From NCBI GenBank assembly GCA_014728425.1, contig WJLO01000039.1, forward strand, positions 1 through 18,182: 18,182 bases of DNA, given 5' to 3'. Positions within the stretch are counted from its first letter, which is position 1. Each line of letters begins with the position of its first letter. The translations under genes were made by a program, and so were the position numbers. The DNA is from Minisyncoccota bacterium. Lineage in GTDB: Bacteria > Patescibacteriota > Microgenomatia > UBA1400 > PJMF01. Shown piece after piece: positions 1 through 7,975 of the stretch. A model generated the notes under the pieces. That model was not told the origin of the DNA, made no database searches, and saw nothing but the letters and a program-made list of their open reading frames with translations.

Positions 1-209
1 ATTACTAGCCAACTATTAACCAATGATTAACTACTATGCTGATAATTCTAACACTTTCTTCAGAGATCGTTAATTAACATCACTTTGCCACTAACAACTA
101 TAAATTCGTTTTTTAATTAACAACAACCTGAGCCCTTAAATCCAATAGATCAACTCAACAGAGTAATGATTTATAAAAACAATTACCACACATTAGCAAG
201 CGTAGTTAA
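1..209. other. Non-coding AT-rich stretch downstream of the glycan operon
   Basis: No convincing gene, RNA or strong terminator is visible. The octamer TTAATTAA occurs three times (70-77, 113-120, 206-213), the last one overlapping the stop codon of the oxidoreductase gene. In such AT-rich sequence this may be chance. The 3' end of the minus-strand operon transcript must lie here or beyond the window edge. Confidence 0.5.
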
Positions 210-1469
210 TTAATCAGTAATTTCAACAGCAGCTTTTCTGCCTAACTGTACTGCATAATTAACCCCTCGGTCCCAAGGATAAATCTGCTGCATGCTGGCC
301 CAATAAACTTGCGGATGGTCAGTTTTGATGCTGGGCACCAGCTTACTATGATTAACTTTAGTGATTGGTTGAGCAAAATTAGCTTTAAACAACCAAGATT
401 GTTTTAGCTGATTTTTAAACTGAGGCGCAAGTTGGTTTAAAAATGGCTGATACTTTTTTAAAACTTGAATTTTATTGAGTTTAAAAAACTGGTCATTAGC
501 TGGTAAATACTTGCCCACATAGACTAAGTTGTTGCCATCATAATGTTGACTATCTACTAAGTTGGTGTGTTCTACTACTGCTAAAAAAGGCCAATCTGGT
601 TCATTAATATTTAACCAATAAGTTTGATCTTGAAAAAAGGGTTGATCAAGAGCTAATACCAAGGTCATTGCTGCCAAACCCTGAAGTTTTTGCAGTTGCG
701 ATGACTGTTTAATCAAGCCCTGAGTTAATTGTGCATAGATTTTGCTAGTAACTGTTAATAAAACTCGATCAAAACCTTGATCACTAACTATTAGCTGTTT
801 ATTATGATGTTCAAGATGATTAATCTTACTATTGAGCTGAAATTTGACTCCCTGTTGTTTAAGCTTAGTGGTGATCTGCTGAGCTAAATTTAAAAAACCA
901 CCTTTAAAATAACCCAAACTTGCTGAGCGGGCATAAATACGAGCCCAAAACCAAGCCATGTTAATCTGCTGGGCCTCACTGCCAAACTTGCCTTGAAAAA
1001 GTGGCTGCCACAATACTTGATAAGCTTTTTGTCCCATAGTAGCCTGCAAAAATTCCTGAGCAGTCCAGCGCTCTAAAAGCTGGCCAGCAGGATTAAGTTT
1101 TAAAAATGCCAACACAGCAGCAGTACGTAGTTTAGCTCCCCACGATAGATAAGGAAAACGCAACAATGATAAGGGGGAATCTAACTGAGCTACTTGGCCT
1201 TGATACAACGAGGCAGTACGCACTCGTTCAAAAAACATCAACTCTGTGAGTTGCATCTCTTGCAACAGCTGTTTTAAAGCTTGATCAGTGGCAAAAATAT
1301 GATGATAGTGATATTCTAAACTCCAAGCCCAACTAGGTTGTTGAAAGCCAGCTGCTAAACCACCAGGGCGATCACTAGCTTCAAAAATAGTTACTTGATG
1401 ACCAGCTCGAATTAAATCCCAAGCTGCTGCTAAACCAGTAAAACCAGCCCCAATAATAGCAATTTTCAT
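210..1469 (-). CDS. FAD-dependent oxidoreductase, protoporphyrinogen-oxidase/amine-oxidase-like
   Basis: This 419-residue flavoprotein opens with a Rossmann dinucleotide-binding motif, GAGFTG at residues 7-12, then the acidic end of strand beta-2 (Glu30) and a PGG turn (35-37), as in the amine oxidase/protoporphyrinogen oxidase superfamily. Near the C-terminus the segment MQQIYPWDRGVNYAV resembles the FAD-contacting end of related bacterial oxidoreductases found beside glycosyltransferase genes. The substrate cannot be read from sequence; a lipid-linked or nucleotide sugar is an inference from the neighbours. The ATG lies 3 nt after the stop of the GT2 gene, so the two are probably translated from one mRNA. 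No signal peptide or membrane segment is evident. It is last in the three-gene minus-strand operon. Family assignment is secure; the reaction is not. Confidence 0.85.
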   Translation of the reverse strand: MKIAIIGAGFTGLAAAWDLIRAGHQVTIFEASDRPGGLAAGFQQPSWAWSLEYHYHHIFATDQALKQLLQEMQLTELMFFERVRTASLYQGQVAQLDSPLSLLRFPYLSWGAKLRTAAVLAFLKLNPAGQLLERWTAQEFLQATMGQKAYQVLWQPLFQGKFGSEAQQINMAWFWARIYARSASLGYFKGGFLNLAQQITTKLKQQGVKFQLNSKINHLEHHNKQLIVSDQGFDRVLLTVTSKIYAQLTQGLIKQSSQLQKLQGLAAMTLVLALDQPFFQDQTYWLNINEPDWPFLAVVEHTNLVDSQHYDGNNLVYVGKYLPANDQFFKLNKIQVLKKYQPFLNQLAPQFKNQLKQSWLFKANFAQPITKVNHSKLVPSIKTDHPQVYWASMQQIYPWDRGVNYAVQLGRKAAVEITD

Positions 1470-1472
1470 AAT

Positions 1473-2177
1473 TTAAATGCCAAACTTAACTTTTAGATAA
1501 ATTCTAAAAGCCTCCCAGCCAGCTTTAATAATTACTTTTAAGTTATTGCCAGTGGGACTGCCATATTGACGAGGTAAGTGGTCAACTGGTAGCTGCTTAA
1601 ACTTAACTCCTTGCTTCTTAAGCCGGTACAAAAACTCTGCACTAGTAAAAGCTCCAGTAGAGATCAAAGGTAAAGATTTAATTAGATCAGCCTTTAGCAA
1701 CTTAAAAGCGCAATCAATGTCTCTAACATGAATGCGATACAAAATATCTACATACAATTTAAATAAACGTGCATTAAAAGCCCTTAAACTACCTTCGGCC
1801 CGATTTTTACGATAACCAATAATTGCCTGATAGTCTTGAGCATAGGACACAAACTCAGTTAACTGAGTAAGTTTAAACTGTAAATCACCATCAGTAAAAA
1901 AAATCCAATCATATTGTGCCGCCTGAAAACCAGAGCGTAAGGCTGCTCCATAGCCGCGGTTATGCTGATGGTTAACTACTTTAATCCGAGTGTCTTTTTT
2001 AGCTAGTTGAGTAGCAATGTTTTTGGTCTCATCAGTGCTGCCATCATTAACAATAATGATCTCAAATTTCTTAGCCAGTTTGGGTAAAACTTCAAGTGCC
2101 TCTGCCACAAACAATGGCACATTAGACTCCTCATTGTAACAAGGAAAAAAAGCTGATAAAGAATGAAGTTTCTTCAT
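1473..2177 (-). CDS. GT2-family glycosyltransferase, DPM1-like
   Basis: This 234-residue GT-A fold enzyme transfers a sugar from a nucleotide sugar, probably to a polyprenyl phosphate. It has the N-terminal FPCYNEES segment, the nucleotide-binding VNDGSTDE motif (about 43-50) and a metal-binding TDGDLQF motif (about 95-101), where DPM1-like enzymes usually have DADLQ. VRDIDCAFKL (about 151-160) matches the conserved D-x-x-C-x-F-K region of this branch. The C-terminal membrane helices present in some homologues are absent, so it is probably peripheral at the membrane. The frame extends two codons further to a TTG, but ATG at 2177 gives the normal N-terminus MKKLHSLSAFFPC. It begins 12 nt after the stop of the PMT-like gene. 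Making a lipid-linked sugar for that neighbour is a reasonable inference. Confidence 0.87.
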   Translation of the reverse strand: MKKLHSLSAFFPCYNEESNVPLFVAEALEVLPKLAKKFEIIIVNDGSTDETKNIATQLAKKDTRIKVVNHQHNRGYGAALRSGFQAAQYDWIFFTDGDLQFKLTQLTEFVSYAQDYQAIIGYRKNRAEGSLRAFNARLFKLYVDILYRIHVRDIDCAFKLLKADLIKSLPLISTGAFTSAEFLYRLKKQGVKFKQLPVDHLPRQYGSPTGNNLKVIIKAGWEAFRIYLKVKFGI

Positions 2178-2189
2178 AAACAATATTGA

Positions 2190-3464
2190 TTATTTCCAAC
2201 TGGGTAACACAAAGTATACTGCATGAGCCAAGTTTTTGGAAACAGTTAATCCCACCCAATGAGGATAAAAAATCACAAAACTTAATAAACTTAAAGCCAA
2301 AATAGTTAGCACCAAGCTTTGAGCCCCTGAATGGACTCGTTGCCATAACCAAGATAAACTCACTGCTAAAATAATCATCAACAAAGGTACTGCTAAAGTA
2401 TAGTGATAAAAAAACAAAATCCGCGGAGAAAAAATCCATGGCAGCCAAACCACTAAATAACTTAACCATAAAAAAAGATAGTGATTACTAAACCAGTGAG
2501 TAATAGTTTTTTTGGTAACTCTAAACAACCAAATCACTGCTGCTAAAGCCCCAGCTAACAACAATACCGGATTACCTAAAGCATAAATGTTGGCAGTGTA
2601 ACCAGCTTGAGCCTGACCTTGCCAGTACCAAACCGGTCTGAGATTCAATACCCATTGCCAAGGCTGAGAAGCATAAGCATGATTGGCATCGCGATGAAAT
2701 TGATACCAAATAATCTGCTGATGAAGCTCAAGCCACTGAGCTAAGTTTTTGCCTTGCCAAAACATGGGTAAAAAAATTAATAAATAAACTGCTAAAGGAG
2801 TTAAGATTAAGCTAAAAATCACTAAAGGTAGTTGATGATATTTTTTTTGCTGTAGTTTTTGACCTAGTTCCCAAATTAATATCAATACTAAAGCTAATAA
2901 TCCAGACCATTTGGTAGCTAAACCTAGTCCAAATAAGCCGCCAGTGACCAGCAGCCAAAATCGTGCTTGCTGATGTTGACTGCGCTGATGCTGCAAATAA
3001 GCCCACAAGCTGGCTAATAACCAAAAACTAGCTTGAATGTCGTTCATTACAATGCGTGATTGAACTAATAACAAGCCGTCTAAACTTACTAAACCAGCTG
3101 CTAATAAACTGACTTGAGTTCTTTGAAATAAAGCCTGAGCTAATAAATAAGTCAAGCCCACTACGCCAACGCCAAAAATCACACTGCTCAAACGAGCAGC
3201 CCAAACAGATTCTCCCCAAATTTGCATACTTAAGGCTTGAAAATATTTAGCCAATGGTGGATGAAGCCAATCAAAATAATTGCCCTGCTCATCAATAGGG
3301 CCATGCCACCATTCAAAAGCGCGTGAGTCATGGTGTAAAATTAACTGCGCTGCTGGTAAATGATAGACCTCATCAAAATATTTTTGTGGAGGAGAGCCTA
3401 GGTGGTACAACCGCACTATTAAAGCAAATATTAAAATAGTCACTAACATTAATAACTGCTTCAT
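2190..3464 (-). CDS. PMT-like (GT39-type, GT-C fold) membrane glycosyltransferase
   Basis: This polytopic membrane protein of 424 residues should use a polyprenyl-phosphate sugar to glycosylate a protein or lipid on the outer face of the membrane. After a first hydrophobic helix comes a loop with KYFDEVYHLPAA, whose Asp-Glu pair (about 31-32) is the catalytic-site signature of protein O-mannosyltransferases. A second family motif follows, WLHPPLAKYFQAL (about 67-79). The rest is a series of hydrophobic segments separated by Trp/His/Gln-rich loops, with a basic, aromatic end. The frame can be extended to a TTG at 3470, but the ATG at 3464 has a Shine-Dalgarno-like GAGAG (3472-3476) seven bases upstream and is preferred. 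First gene of the operon; the GT2 enzyme encoded next is a plausible donor-lipid synthase. The acceptor is unknown. Confidence 0.87.
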   Translation of the reverse strand: MKQLLMLVTILIFALIVRLYHLGSPPQKYFDEVYHLPAAQLILHHDSRAFEWWHGPIDEQGNYFDWLHPPLAKYFQALSMQIWGESVWAARLSSVIFGVGVVGLTYLLAQALFQRTQVSLLAAGLVSLDGLLLVQSRIVMNDIQASFWLLASLWAYLQHQRSQHQQARFWLLVTGGLFGLGLATKWSGLLALVLILIWELGQKLQQKKYHQLPLVIFSLILTPLAVYLLIFLPMFWQGKNLAQWLELHQQIIWYQFHRDANHAYASQPWQWVLNLRPVWYWQGQAQAGYTANIYALGNPVLLLAGALAAVIWLFRVTKKTITHWFSNHYLFLWLSYLVVWLPWIFSPRILFFYHYTLAVPLLMIILAVSLSWLWQRVHSGAQSLVLTILALSLLSFVIFYPHWVGLTVSKNLAHAVYFVLPSWK

Positions 3465-3484
3465 AATCAAGCTCTCATTAACTT

Positions 3485-3493
3485 ATACTATCA
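3485..3493 (-). promoter_or_regulatory. Possible extended -10 promoter of the glycan operon
   Basis: Read on the minus strand the sequence is TGATAGTAT: a TG dinucleotide one base before the hexamer TAGTAT. Transcription would start near 3478, about 14 nt before the ATG at 3464. No good -35 box is visible, so the call is weak. Confidence 0.3.
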
Positions 3494-3705
3494 CGATCAT
3501 GGTAATTCTAAAAAAAACCAACAGCGTGTTTAATAACAATCTATGTTAACTAAAAATAGCGGTATGAGCAGATGAGTTTCAGTCTGTTAATTCAAAAATT
3601 TACCTTGAAAAGTGGTTTACTGATAAACCTCAGTTGTGAGTTAGTTATTTGGGCTTTATTCACAGCCAAAATGGCTTAAACTAAACTAGTTTCAGCAAAA
3701 TTGTC

Positions 3706-4395
3706 CTAATCCTGTTCTACTTTTTTAACAATCCGAGCAAACTTTTTACCATCTAGCGAGGCTCCGCCAACTAACACCCCATCACTAACTAGCAGATATT
3801 CTGCAGCATTGGCGGGTTTAACACTGCCGCCATAAATAACTGGCACCTGACCAAAAAACCGTTGAATCTTGGCTACAACTTGTTTCACTTTATTAACAGC
3901 TTGATTTTTACCAGAACCAATGGCCTTAATAGGTTCATAAGCTATGATGCACTTTGAGTAAAACTTTTTTTCAATTGCCTTAGCTTGAGGTGCTAAGTAG
4001 GGCTCATCTACGCAAACAATGGGAATAAACTCTGCAGCCACAGCCTGAGCCACTTTATTAGCGATTTGCTGATGATTTTCCTGAAAATAACGCCGCCGTT
4101 CACTATGACCAACTAAGGCATATTTGACTGTTAAATCTTGCAAATTATAACCAGTAACTGCTCCGGTATAAGCACCAGCCGGAAACGGGCTTAAATCTTG
4201 CACTCCCAGCTCAAGATGAGGTTGATTTTGCTGAAGTTGAGTTTTCATCATAGTTAATAATGGAAAAGGCGGCAACACAATCACTTGAGCTGAGGTTGGT
4301 AAACTGGCCAATTCTGTTTGAAACTGTGTTAACCAGTTTTTTATCCCCTGAATGTTTTTGTGTGATTTCCAGTTAGCAACAATGAACTTTGACAT
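3706..4395 (-). CDS. tpiA: Triosephosphate isomerase
   Basis: Interconverts dihydroxyacetone phosphate and glyceraldehyde 3-phosphate in glycolysis, in the cytoplasm. All catalytic landmarks are present: ANWK with Lys10, LVGHSERR with His97, AYEP with Glu154, the flexible loop as AIGSG, and the phosphate-binding IYGGSVKPANA (about 187-197) and GVLVGGASLD (206-215). At 229 residues it is about 20 shorter than most bacterial enzymes. The shortfall lies between CVDE (128-131) and YEPI (153-156), the helix region before the catalytic Glu. The loop residue before AIG is Lys where Trp is usual. The ATG has an AAAGGG Shine-Dalgarno site four bases upstream. It is transcribed alone from a consensus promoter and is unlinked to gap, which lies about 5.7 kb away on the opposite strand. 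Confidence 0.95.
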   Translation of the reverse strand: MSKFIVANWKSHKNIQGIKNWLTQFQTELASLPTSAQVIVLPPFPLLTMMKTQLQQNQPHLELGVQDLSPFPAGAYTGAVTGYNLQDLTVKYALVGHSERRRYFQENHQQIANKVAQAVAAEFIPIVCVDEPYLAPQAKAIEKKFYSKCIIAYEPIKAIGSGKNQAVNKVKQVVAKIQRFFGQVPVIYGGSVKPANAAEYLLVSDGVLVGGASLDGKKFARIVKKVEQD

Positions 4396-4445
4396 AAGAC
4401 CCTTTTTTTAATTTATCAGTATATTATCATAAAACCTACACTGAC

Positions 4446-4474
4446 ATTATCAAAATAATAAAAAACTTTGTCAA
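4446..4474 (-). promoter_or_regulatory. Sigma-70-type promoter of tpiA
   Basis: On the minus strand TTGACA (4474-4469) is followed after exactly 17 bases by GATAAT (4451-4446), five of six matches to TATAAT. The predicted start near 4439 gives a leader of about 44 nt containing the tpiA Shine-Dalgarno site. Confidence 0.7.
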
Positions 4475-4571
4475 ATAACTACGTGAGTTTTTACTACAAC
4501 CATAGTGCTTAAATAGCTTAAAACTTTGAAAAATTAATAAGCTGTTAAACTAACTAATAAAGTATCCAGCC

Positions 4572-4796
4572 ATGAGCAAACACCCTGCCTACATTCATGC
4601 TAAAGTCCCAGAAGCTGTAATACAGGAGCTTGTAGATAAAATCTTGGCTATTTATCGAGAAATAGATCTCTTTACTCAGCCTGAAGAATTTGGTAAAGCA
4701 TTTGAAAAATTAAGAAGAGAAGAAAAATACACTCAACAAGAGATCGATGCTGCCAATCATGAACTTCGCAGAAGGCTTAAGGCGCAACAAACCTAA
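4572..4796 (+). CDS. Small hypothetical protein, 74 aa
   Basis: I do not recognise this gene. The product is a soluble, charged, probably all-helical protein. After MSKHPAYIHAKVPEAV comes an amphipathic stretch rich in Glu, Lys and Arg (about 25-70), with no cysteines, no glycine-rich loop and no membrane segment. The pattern EKLRREEKYTQQEIDAANHELRRRL resembles small helical adaptor or regulator proteins, but no family can be named. There is no Shine-Dalgarno sequence before the ATG. Base composition and codon choice look like the neighbouring genes, which favours a real gene over a chance frame. It diverges from tpiA and precedes the helicase by about 120 nt, so it may be transcribed separately or with it. 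Confidence 0.6.
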   Translation: MSKHPAYIHAKVPEAVIQELVDKILAIYREIDLFTQPEEFGKAFEKLRREEKYTQQEIDAANHELRRRLKAQQT

Positions 4797-4873
4797 TTAC
4801 CGTGATCCCAATTCTTGCTCAATGAACAATTCTTATCGACTTTGAATGTTAACAGTATTAAAAAACCTCTTGC

Positions 4874-4893
4874 CGGTTTTACTGTTAAAACCG
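4874..4893 (+). repeat. Perfect inverted repeat upstream of the helicase gene
   Basis: Two 8-bp arms, CGGTTTTA and TAAAACCG, flank a CTGT loop. The core GGTTTT can instead pair with an upstream AAAACC (4862-4867), so two exclusive hairpins are possible. It lies just 5' of the possible -10 element of the helicase gene, so it could be an operator or an RNA switch. No T-run follows on either strand, which argues against an intrinsic terminator. Confidence 0.5.
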
Positions 4894-4896
4894 TCA

Positions 4897-4905
4897 TGCT
4901 AAGAT
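4897..4905 (+). promoter_or_regulatory. Possible extended -10 element for the helicase gene
   Basis: TGCTAAGAT fits the extended -10 pattern TGnTATAAT with four of six matches in the hexamer. Transcription would start at about 4912, one base before a GTG codon (4913) and ten before the ATG (4922). No good -35 box; the expected position is occupied by the inverted repeat. Confidence 0.3.
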
Positions 4906-4921
4906 AGCTTTTGTGTTAAAG

Positions 4922-6832
4922 ATGCTTAAACAGCTCAATCGCGAACAATGCCAAGCAGTGCAACACCAACAAGATCCTGCTGTGGTCTTAGCTGGAGCTG
5001 GTAGTGGTAAAACTCGAGTGCTGACTACTCGGGCAGCCTGGTTAATTCAACAACAACAACTTAACCCTGAAGAAGTTTTGTTAGTCACCTTTACTAACAA
5101 AGCTGCAGGAGAAATGAACAAGCGAGTTTTTGATTTAACTAATCAGCAGCTTCCTTTTTCTGGCACTTTTCATAGCTTATGTGCCCGTATTTTACGCCGT
5201 GATGGTCAACAACTGCAGCTTGATCCCAACTTTACGATCTATGACTCCACTGATCAGCGAGCCCTAATTAAACAACTTTATCAAAAACATAAATTTGATC
5301 AAAAAAAACATCCTCTTAACAAAACTAGAGCCTTGATTTCTCAAGCCAAAAACGAAATGCTCAGTCCTAACCAGTATCAAGAACTTGCTACTGGTTTTCA
5401 TCAAGAGTTTGCTGCTCAAGTTTACCAACTTTACCAACAAGCCTTAAAAGATCAACAAGCAGTTGATTTTGATGATCTTTTACTACTAACCGTTAAGTTG
5501 CTTAAAAACCAATCACAAATCAGAAAAAAATATCAGCAGTTATTTAGCCATGTCTTAGTTGATGAATATCAAGACACTAACAAAGCACAATATCAGCTTA
5601 CTAAGATTTTTGCTCAACCACAAAATAATCTTTTTGTGGTCGGTGATTTTTCACAAAGTATTTATGCTTGGCGCGGAGCTGATTATCGTAATCTTTTTTA
5701 TCTTAAACAAGACTTTCCTCAATTAACTGAGTATCGCTTAGAACAAAACTATCGCTCTAGTCAAACTATTTTGGATGCTGCCACTCAAGTGATCAAAAAA
5801 AACTCTTCTCATCCTATTTTGGAACTTTGGACCGATCAACCAGCTCAAGACAAAATTAAACTTTTAGAAAACAGTAATAATAACCAAGAGGCTCAGGCAG
5901 TAGTAAGCTTAATTCAAGATTATCAAATCCAGTACGCTTATCAAGACATGGCCATACTTTATCGCACTAATGCTCAATCTCGAGCTTTTGAAGAAGCTTT
6001 GATGACTAAAGGGATTCCTTATCGTATTGTGGGCGGTATTAAATTTTATGAACGCGCTGAAATTAAAGATGTTTTAGCTTATCTCAAAGTAGCTACTAAT
6101 CCCGCTGACACAGTAAGCAAGGAGCGTATTACTAAACTAGGAAAAAGACGCTTAGCTAAATTTCAAGATTGGTTAACTCAGCAAACTGCAAACCAAGCAA
6201 TCAATCAACTTCAGCCTCAACAACCGCCTTTGGCTGTTTTAAAAGAAATCCTAACAGTAACTGACTACTTGGCTAAATATGATGCTCAGGATCCCCAAGA
6301 CCAGGCTCGGTTAGAAAATGTACAAGAGCTACTTAATGTAGCAGCTCAGTTTGATGATTTAGTAACTTTTTTACAAAGTGTGGCTTTAGTACAAAATGAT
6401 TATCTAGCTCATCAAAGCTGGCAACCTGAGCCTGATCGAGTGACCCTAATGAGCCTGCATGCGGCTAAAGGCTTGGAGTTTGCTGTAGTTTTTATGGTAG
6501 GCATGGAAGAAGGATTATTGCCTCACTCTCGCTCTAGCTGGGACAAAGAACAACTTGAAGAAGAACGTCGGCTTTGTTATGTAGGTATTACCCGGGCTAA
6601 AAAGCATTTGGTACTCAGTTATGCTAAAAAGCGTTGGCAATATGGCAATACTAGTAAAAGCACTCCTAGTCGATTCATTAGTGATATCAATGAAGAGTTA
6701 TTAGAAATCCCTCGCCATTGTCAGTTTTATCAACAAACCCCATCAGCAAAAAAACAACGCATTATTGATAATCAAGATCTTGATGATTTTCTAGCTGATG
6801 ACCTTGACGCCCGCAGTTTTTTAGAAACCTAA
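4922..6832 (+). CDS. UvrD/PcrA-type superfamily 1A DNA helicase
   Basis: ATP-driven 3'-5' DNA helicase of the UvrD/PcrA/Rep group, acting in nucleotide-excision and replication-linked repair. Motif I is GAGSGKT (about 25-31), Ia is TFTNKAAGEM (56-65), II is DEYQDTN (214-220), III is GDFSQSIYAWRGA (about 241-253) and IV is QNYRS (275-279). Near the C-terminus are the V/VI signatures SLHAAKGLEF and YVGITRAK. At 636 residues it is shorter than typical PcrA (roughly 720-740), with a reduced 2B region and almost no C-terminal tail. Motif III has Phe-Ser where GDDDQ or GDDAQ is usual. The frame also has a GTG at 4913 that would add three residues (MLK). ATG was chosen because MLKQLNREQ aligns with the family start. 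No Shine-Dalgarno sequence is present for either. Confidence 0.93.
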   Translation: MLKQLNREQCQAVQHQQDPAVVLAGAGSGKTRVLTTRAAWLIQQQQLNPEEVLLVTFTNKAAGEMNKRVFDLTNQQLPFSGTFHSLCARILRRDGQQLQLDPNFTIYDSTDQRALIKQLYQKHKFDQKKHPLNKTRALISQAKNEMLSPNQYQELATGFHQEFAAQVYQLYQQALKDQQAVDFDDLLLLTVKLLKNQSQIRKKYQQLFSHVLVDEYQDTNKAQYQLTKIFAQPQNNLFVVGDFSQSIYAWRGADYRNLFYLKQDFPQLTEYRLEQNYRSSQTILDAATQVIKKNSSHPILELWTDQPAQDKIKLLENSNNNQEAQAVVSLIQDYQIQYAYQDMAILYRTNAQSRAFEEALMTKGIPYRIVGGIKFYERAEIKDVLAYLKVATNPADTVSKERITKLGKRRLAKFQDWLTQQTANQAINQLQPQQPPLAVLKEILTVTDYLAKYDAQDPQDQARLENVQELLNVAAQFDDLVTFLQSVALVQNDYLAHQSWQPEPDRVTLMSLHAAKGLEFAVVFMVGMEEGLLPHSRSSWDKEQLEEERRLCYVGITRAKKHLVLSYAKKRWQYGNTSKSTPSRFISDINEELLEIPRHCQFYQQTPSAKKQRIIDNQDLDDFLADDLDARSFLET

Positions 6833-6886
6833 GATTAATTTCACTAACTTAGCTAAGCAATCACACAACCAAACAACCAGAGTCTC

Positions 6887-6915
6887 TTCTCATTCTGGGG
6901 CTTTCCCCTTATAAT
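6887..6915 (+). promoter_or_regulatory. Promoter of the femAB-like/pyrH operon
   Basis: A perfect TATAAT (6910-6915) lies 17 bases after TTCTCA (6887-6892), four of six matches to TTGACA. The start would be near 6922, six bases before the ATG. A short G/C-rich inverted repeat, GGGG-CTTT-CCCC (6897-6908), fills most of the spacer. Confidence 0.5.
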
Positions 6916-6927
6916 AAGAACACCAAC

Positions 6928-7959
6928 ATGTTAATTAGACCCATCCGCTCTGAAGAAAAAGATCTTTATAATCAAGTTGTTAATCATCCTTTACAATCTT
7001 GGCAATGGGGTGAGTTTCGCCAAAAAACTGGTTTAAAGGTAGCTAGAGTAGGTTTTTTTAAACAAGGCCAACTATATAAAGGGTTAACAGTTACTTTTCA
7101 CCCTCTTCCTCTGATTAATAAAAATGTTGGTTATTGCCCTAAAGGCTTTATGCCTGACGAAGAACAGCTAGCAGTGCTTAAACAACTAGCTGAACAACAT
7201 CAAGCCTTATTTATTAAATTAGAGCCAAATATTGGCAACAAGGTTGGTGAACCTTCGGCCCACGAGCAAGTGGGTCGATTTTTATTAGCCAATGACGCCA
7301 CTCCTGGTCGCCCTTTATTTACCAAATATACTTTTCAGGTTGATCTTACCCAATCAGAAGACAAACTTTTTGCCAACTTAGCTAGCAAAACTCGCTACAA
7401 TGTTCGCTTGGCTCGTAAAAAAGGGGTGCAGATCTTTGAAAACACTTCTAAACAAGGCATGAATCAATATTTAGAAATCTTACAAGAAACTATCAAGCGT
7501 CAAGGTTTTTATGCACATACTCCAGAATATTTTCAAACCATGTGGCAAGAACTAGGTGATTCTGGCATGCTGCGAATCTTTCATGCAGTTTATCAAAACA
7601 ACATCTTAGCCTCTTGGGTTATGTTTTTGTTTAACAACGTGCTATATTATCCTTATGGTGCTTCAAGAAATATGCATCGAGAAGTTATGGCCAGCAACTT
7701 AATGATGTGGGAAATGATCCGCTTTGGCAAAGAACAAAACTGCACTAAACTTGATATGTGGGGCTCTTTAGGACCAAAACCAAACGAAAATCATCCTTGG
7801 TATGGTTTTCATCGCTTTAAAAGAGGCTATGGTGGTGATTTGATTGAGTTTTTAGGCACCTATGACTTAGTCGCTAATTGGCCAATGTACAAACTGTTTA
7901 GAATAGCAGAAAATCTTCGGTGGAAACTACTCAGACTTAAAACCAAACTTAGAATTTAA
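6928..7959 (+). CDS. FemAB-family aminoacyltransferase (peptidoglycan bridge formation)
   Basis: A 343-residue protein with the tandem GNAT-like architecture of FemA/FemB/FmhB enzymes, which add amino acids from aminoacyl-tRNA to the peptidoglycan stem peptide of lipid-linked precursors at the inner face of the membrane. The N-terminal domain has SWQWGEFRQKTG (about 24-35). The second domain has KTRYNVRLARKKGV (about 154-167) and, towards the end, YYPYGASRNMHREVMASN and DMWGSLGPKP, all typical of the family. No membrane helix is evident. The amino acid added cannot be predicted. The ATG is close to the predicted transcript start and has no Shine-Dalgarno site. pyrH follows after 16 nt and is probably co-transcribed. 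Confidence 0.87.
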   Translation: MLIRPIRSEEKDLYNQVVNHPLQSWQWGEFRQKTGLKVARVGFFKQGQLYKGLTVTFHPLPLINKNVGYCPKGFMPDEEQLAVLKQLAEQHQALFIKLEPNIGNKVGEPSAHEQVGRFLLANDATPGRPLFTKYTFQVDLTQSEDKLFANLASKTRYNVRLARKKGVQIFENTSKQGMNQYLEILQETIKRQGFYAHTPEYFQTMWQELGDSGMLRIFHAVYQNNILASWVMFLFNNVLYYPYGASRNMHREVMASNLMMWEMIRFGKEQNCTKLDMWGSLGPKPNENHPWYGFHRFKRGYGGDLIEFLGTYDLVANWPMYKLFRIAENLRWKLLRLKTKLRI

Positions 7960-7975
7960 ATAGAAAGGCTCTCTT

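Noticed and set aside
70..213. Three copies of TTAATTAA as a possible repeat array or origin element
   Set aside because: Spacing is irregular, and the octamer is expected often in such AT-rich sequence. No DnaA-box cluster or other origin signal is visible.
2131..3219. Open frames of 60-110 codons at 2131-2469, 2812-3024 and 3028-3219
   Set aside because: They are shadows of the PMT-like gene in other frames, with no ribosome-binding site or recognisable protein pattern.
3614..3629. GGTTTA-CTGA-TAAACC hairpin as tpiA terminator on the minus strand
   Set aside because: The stem is only six pairs with two G-C pairs, and the following minus-strand sequence has just four T residues, interrupted. 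Too weak to call.
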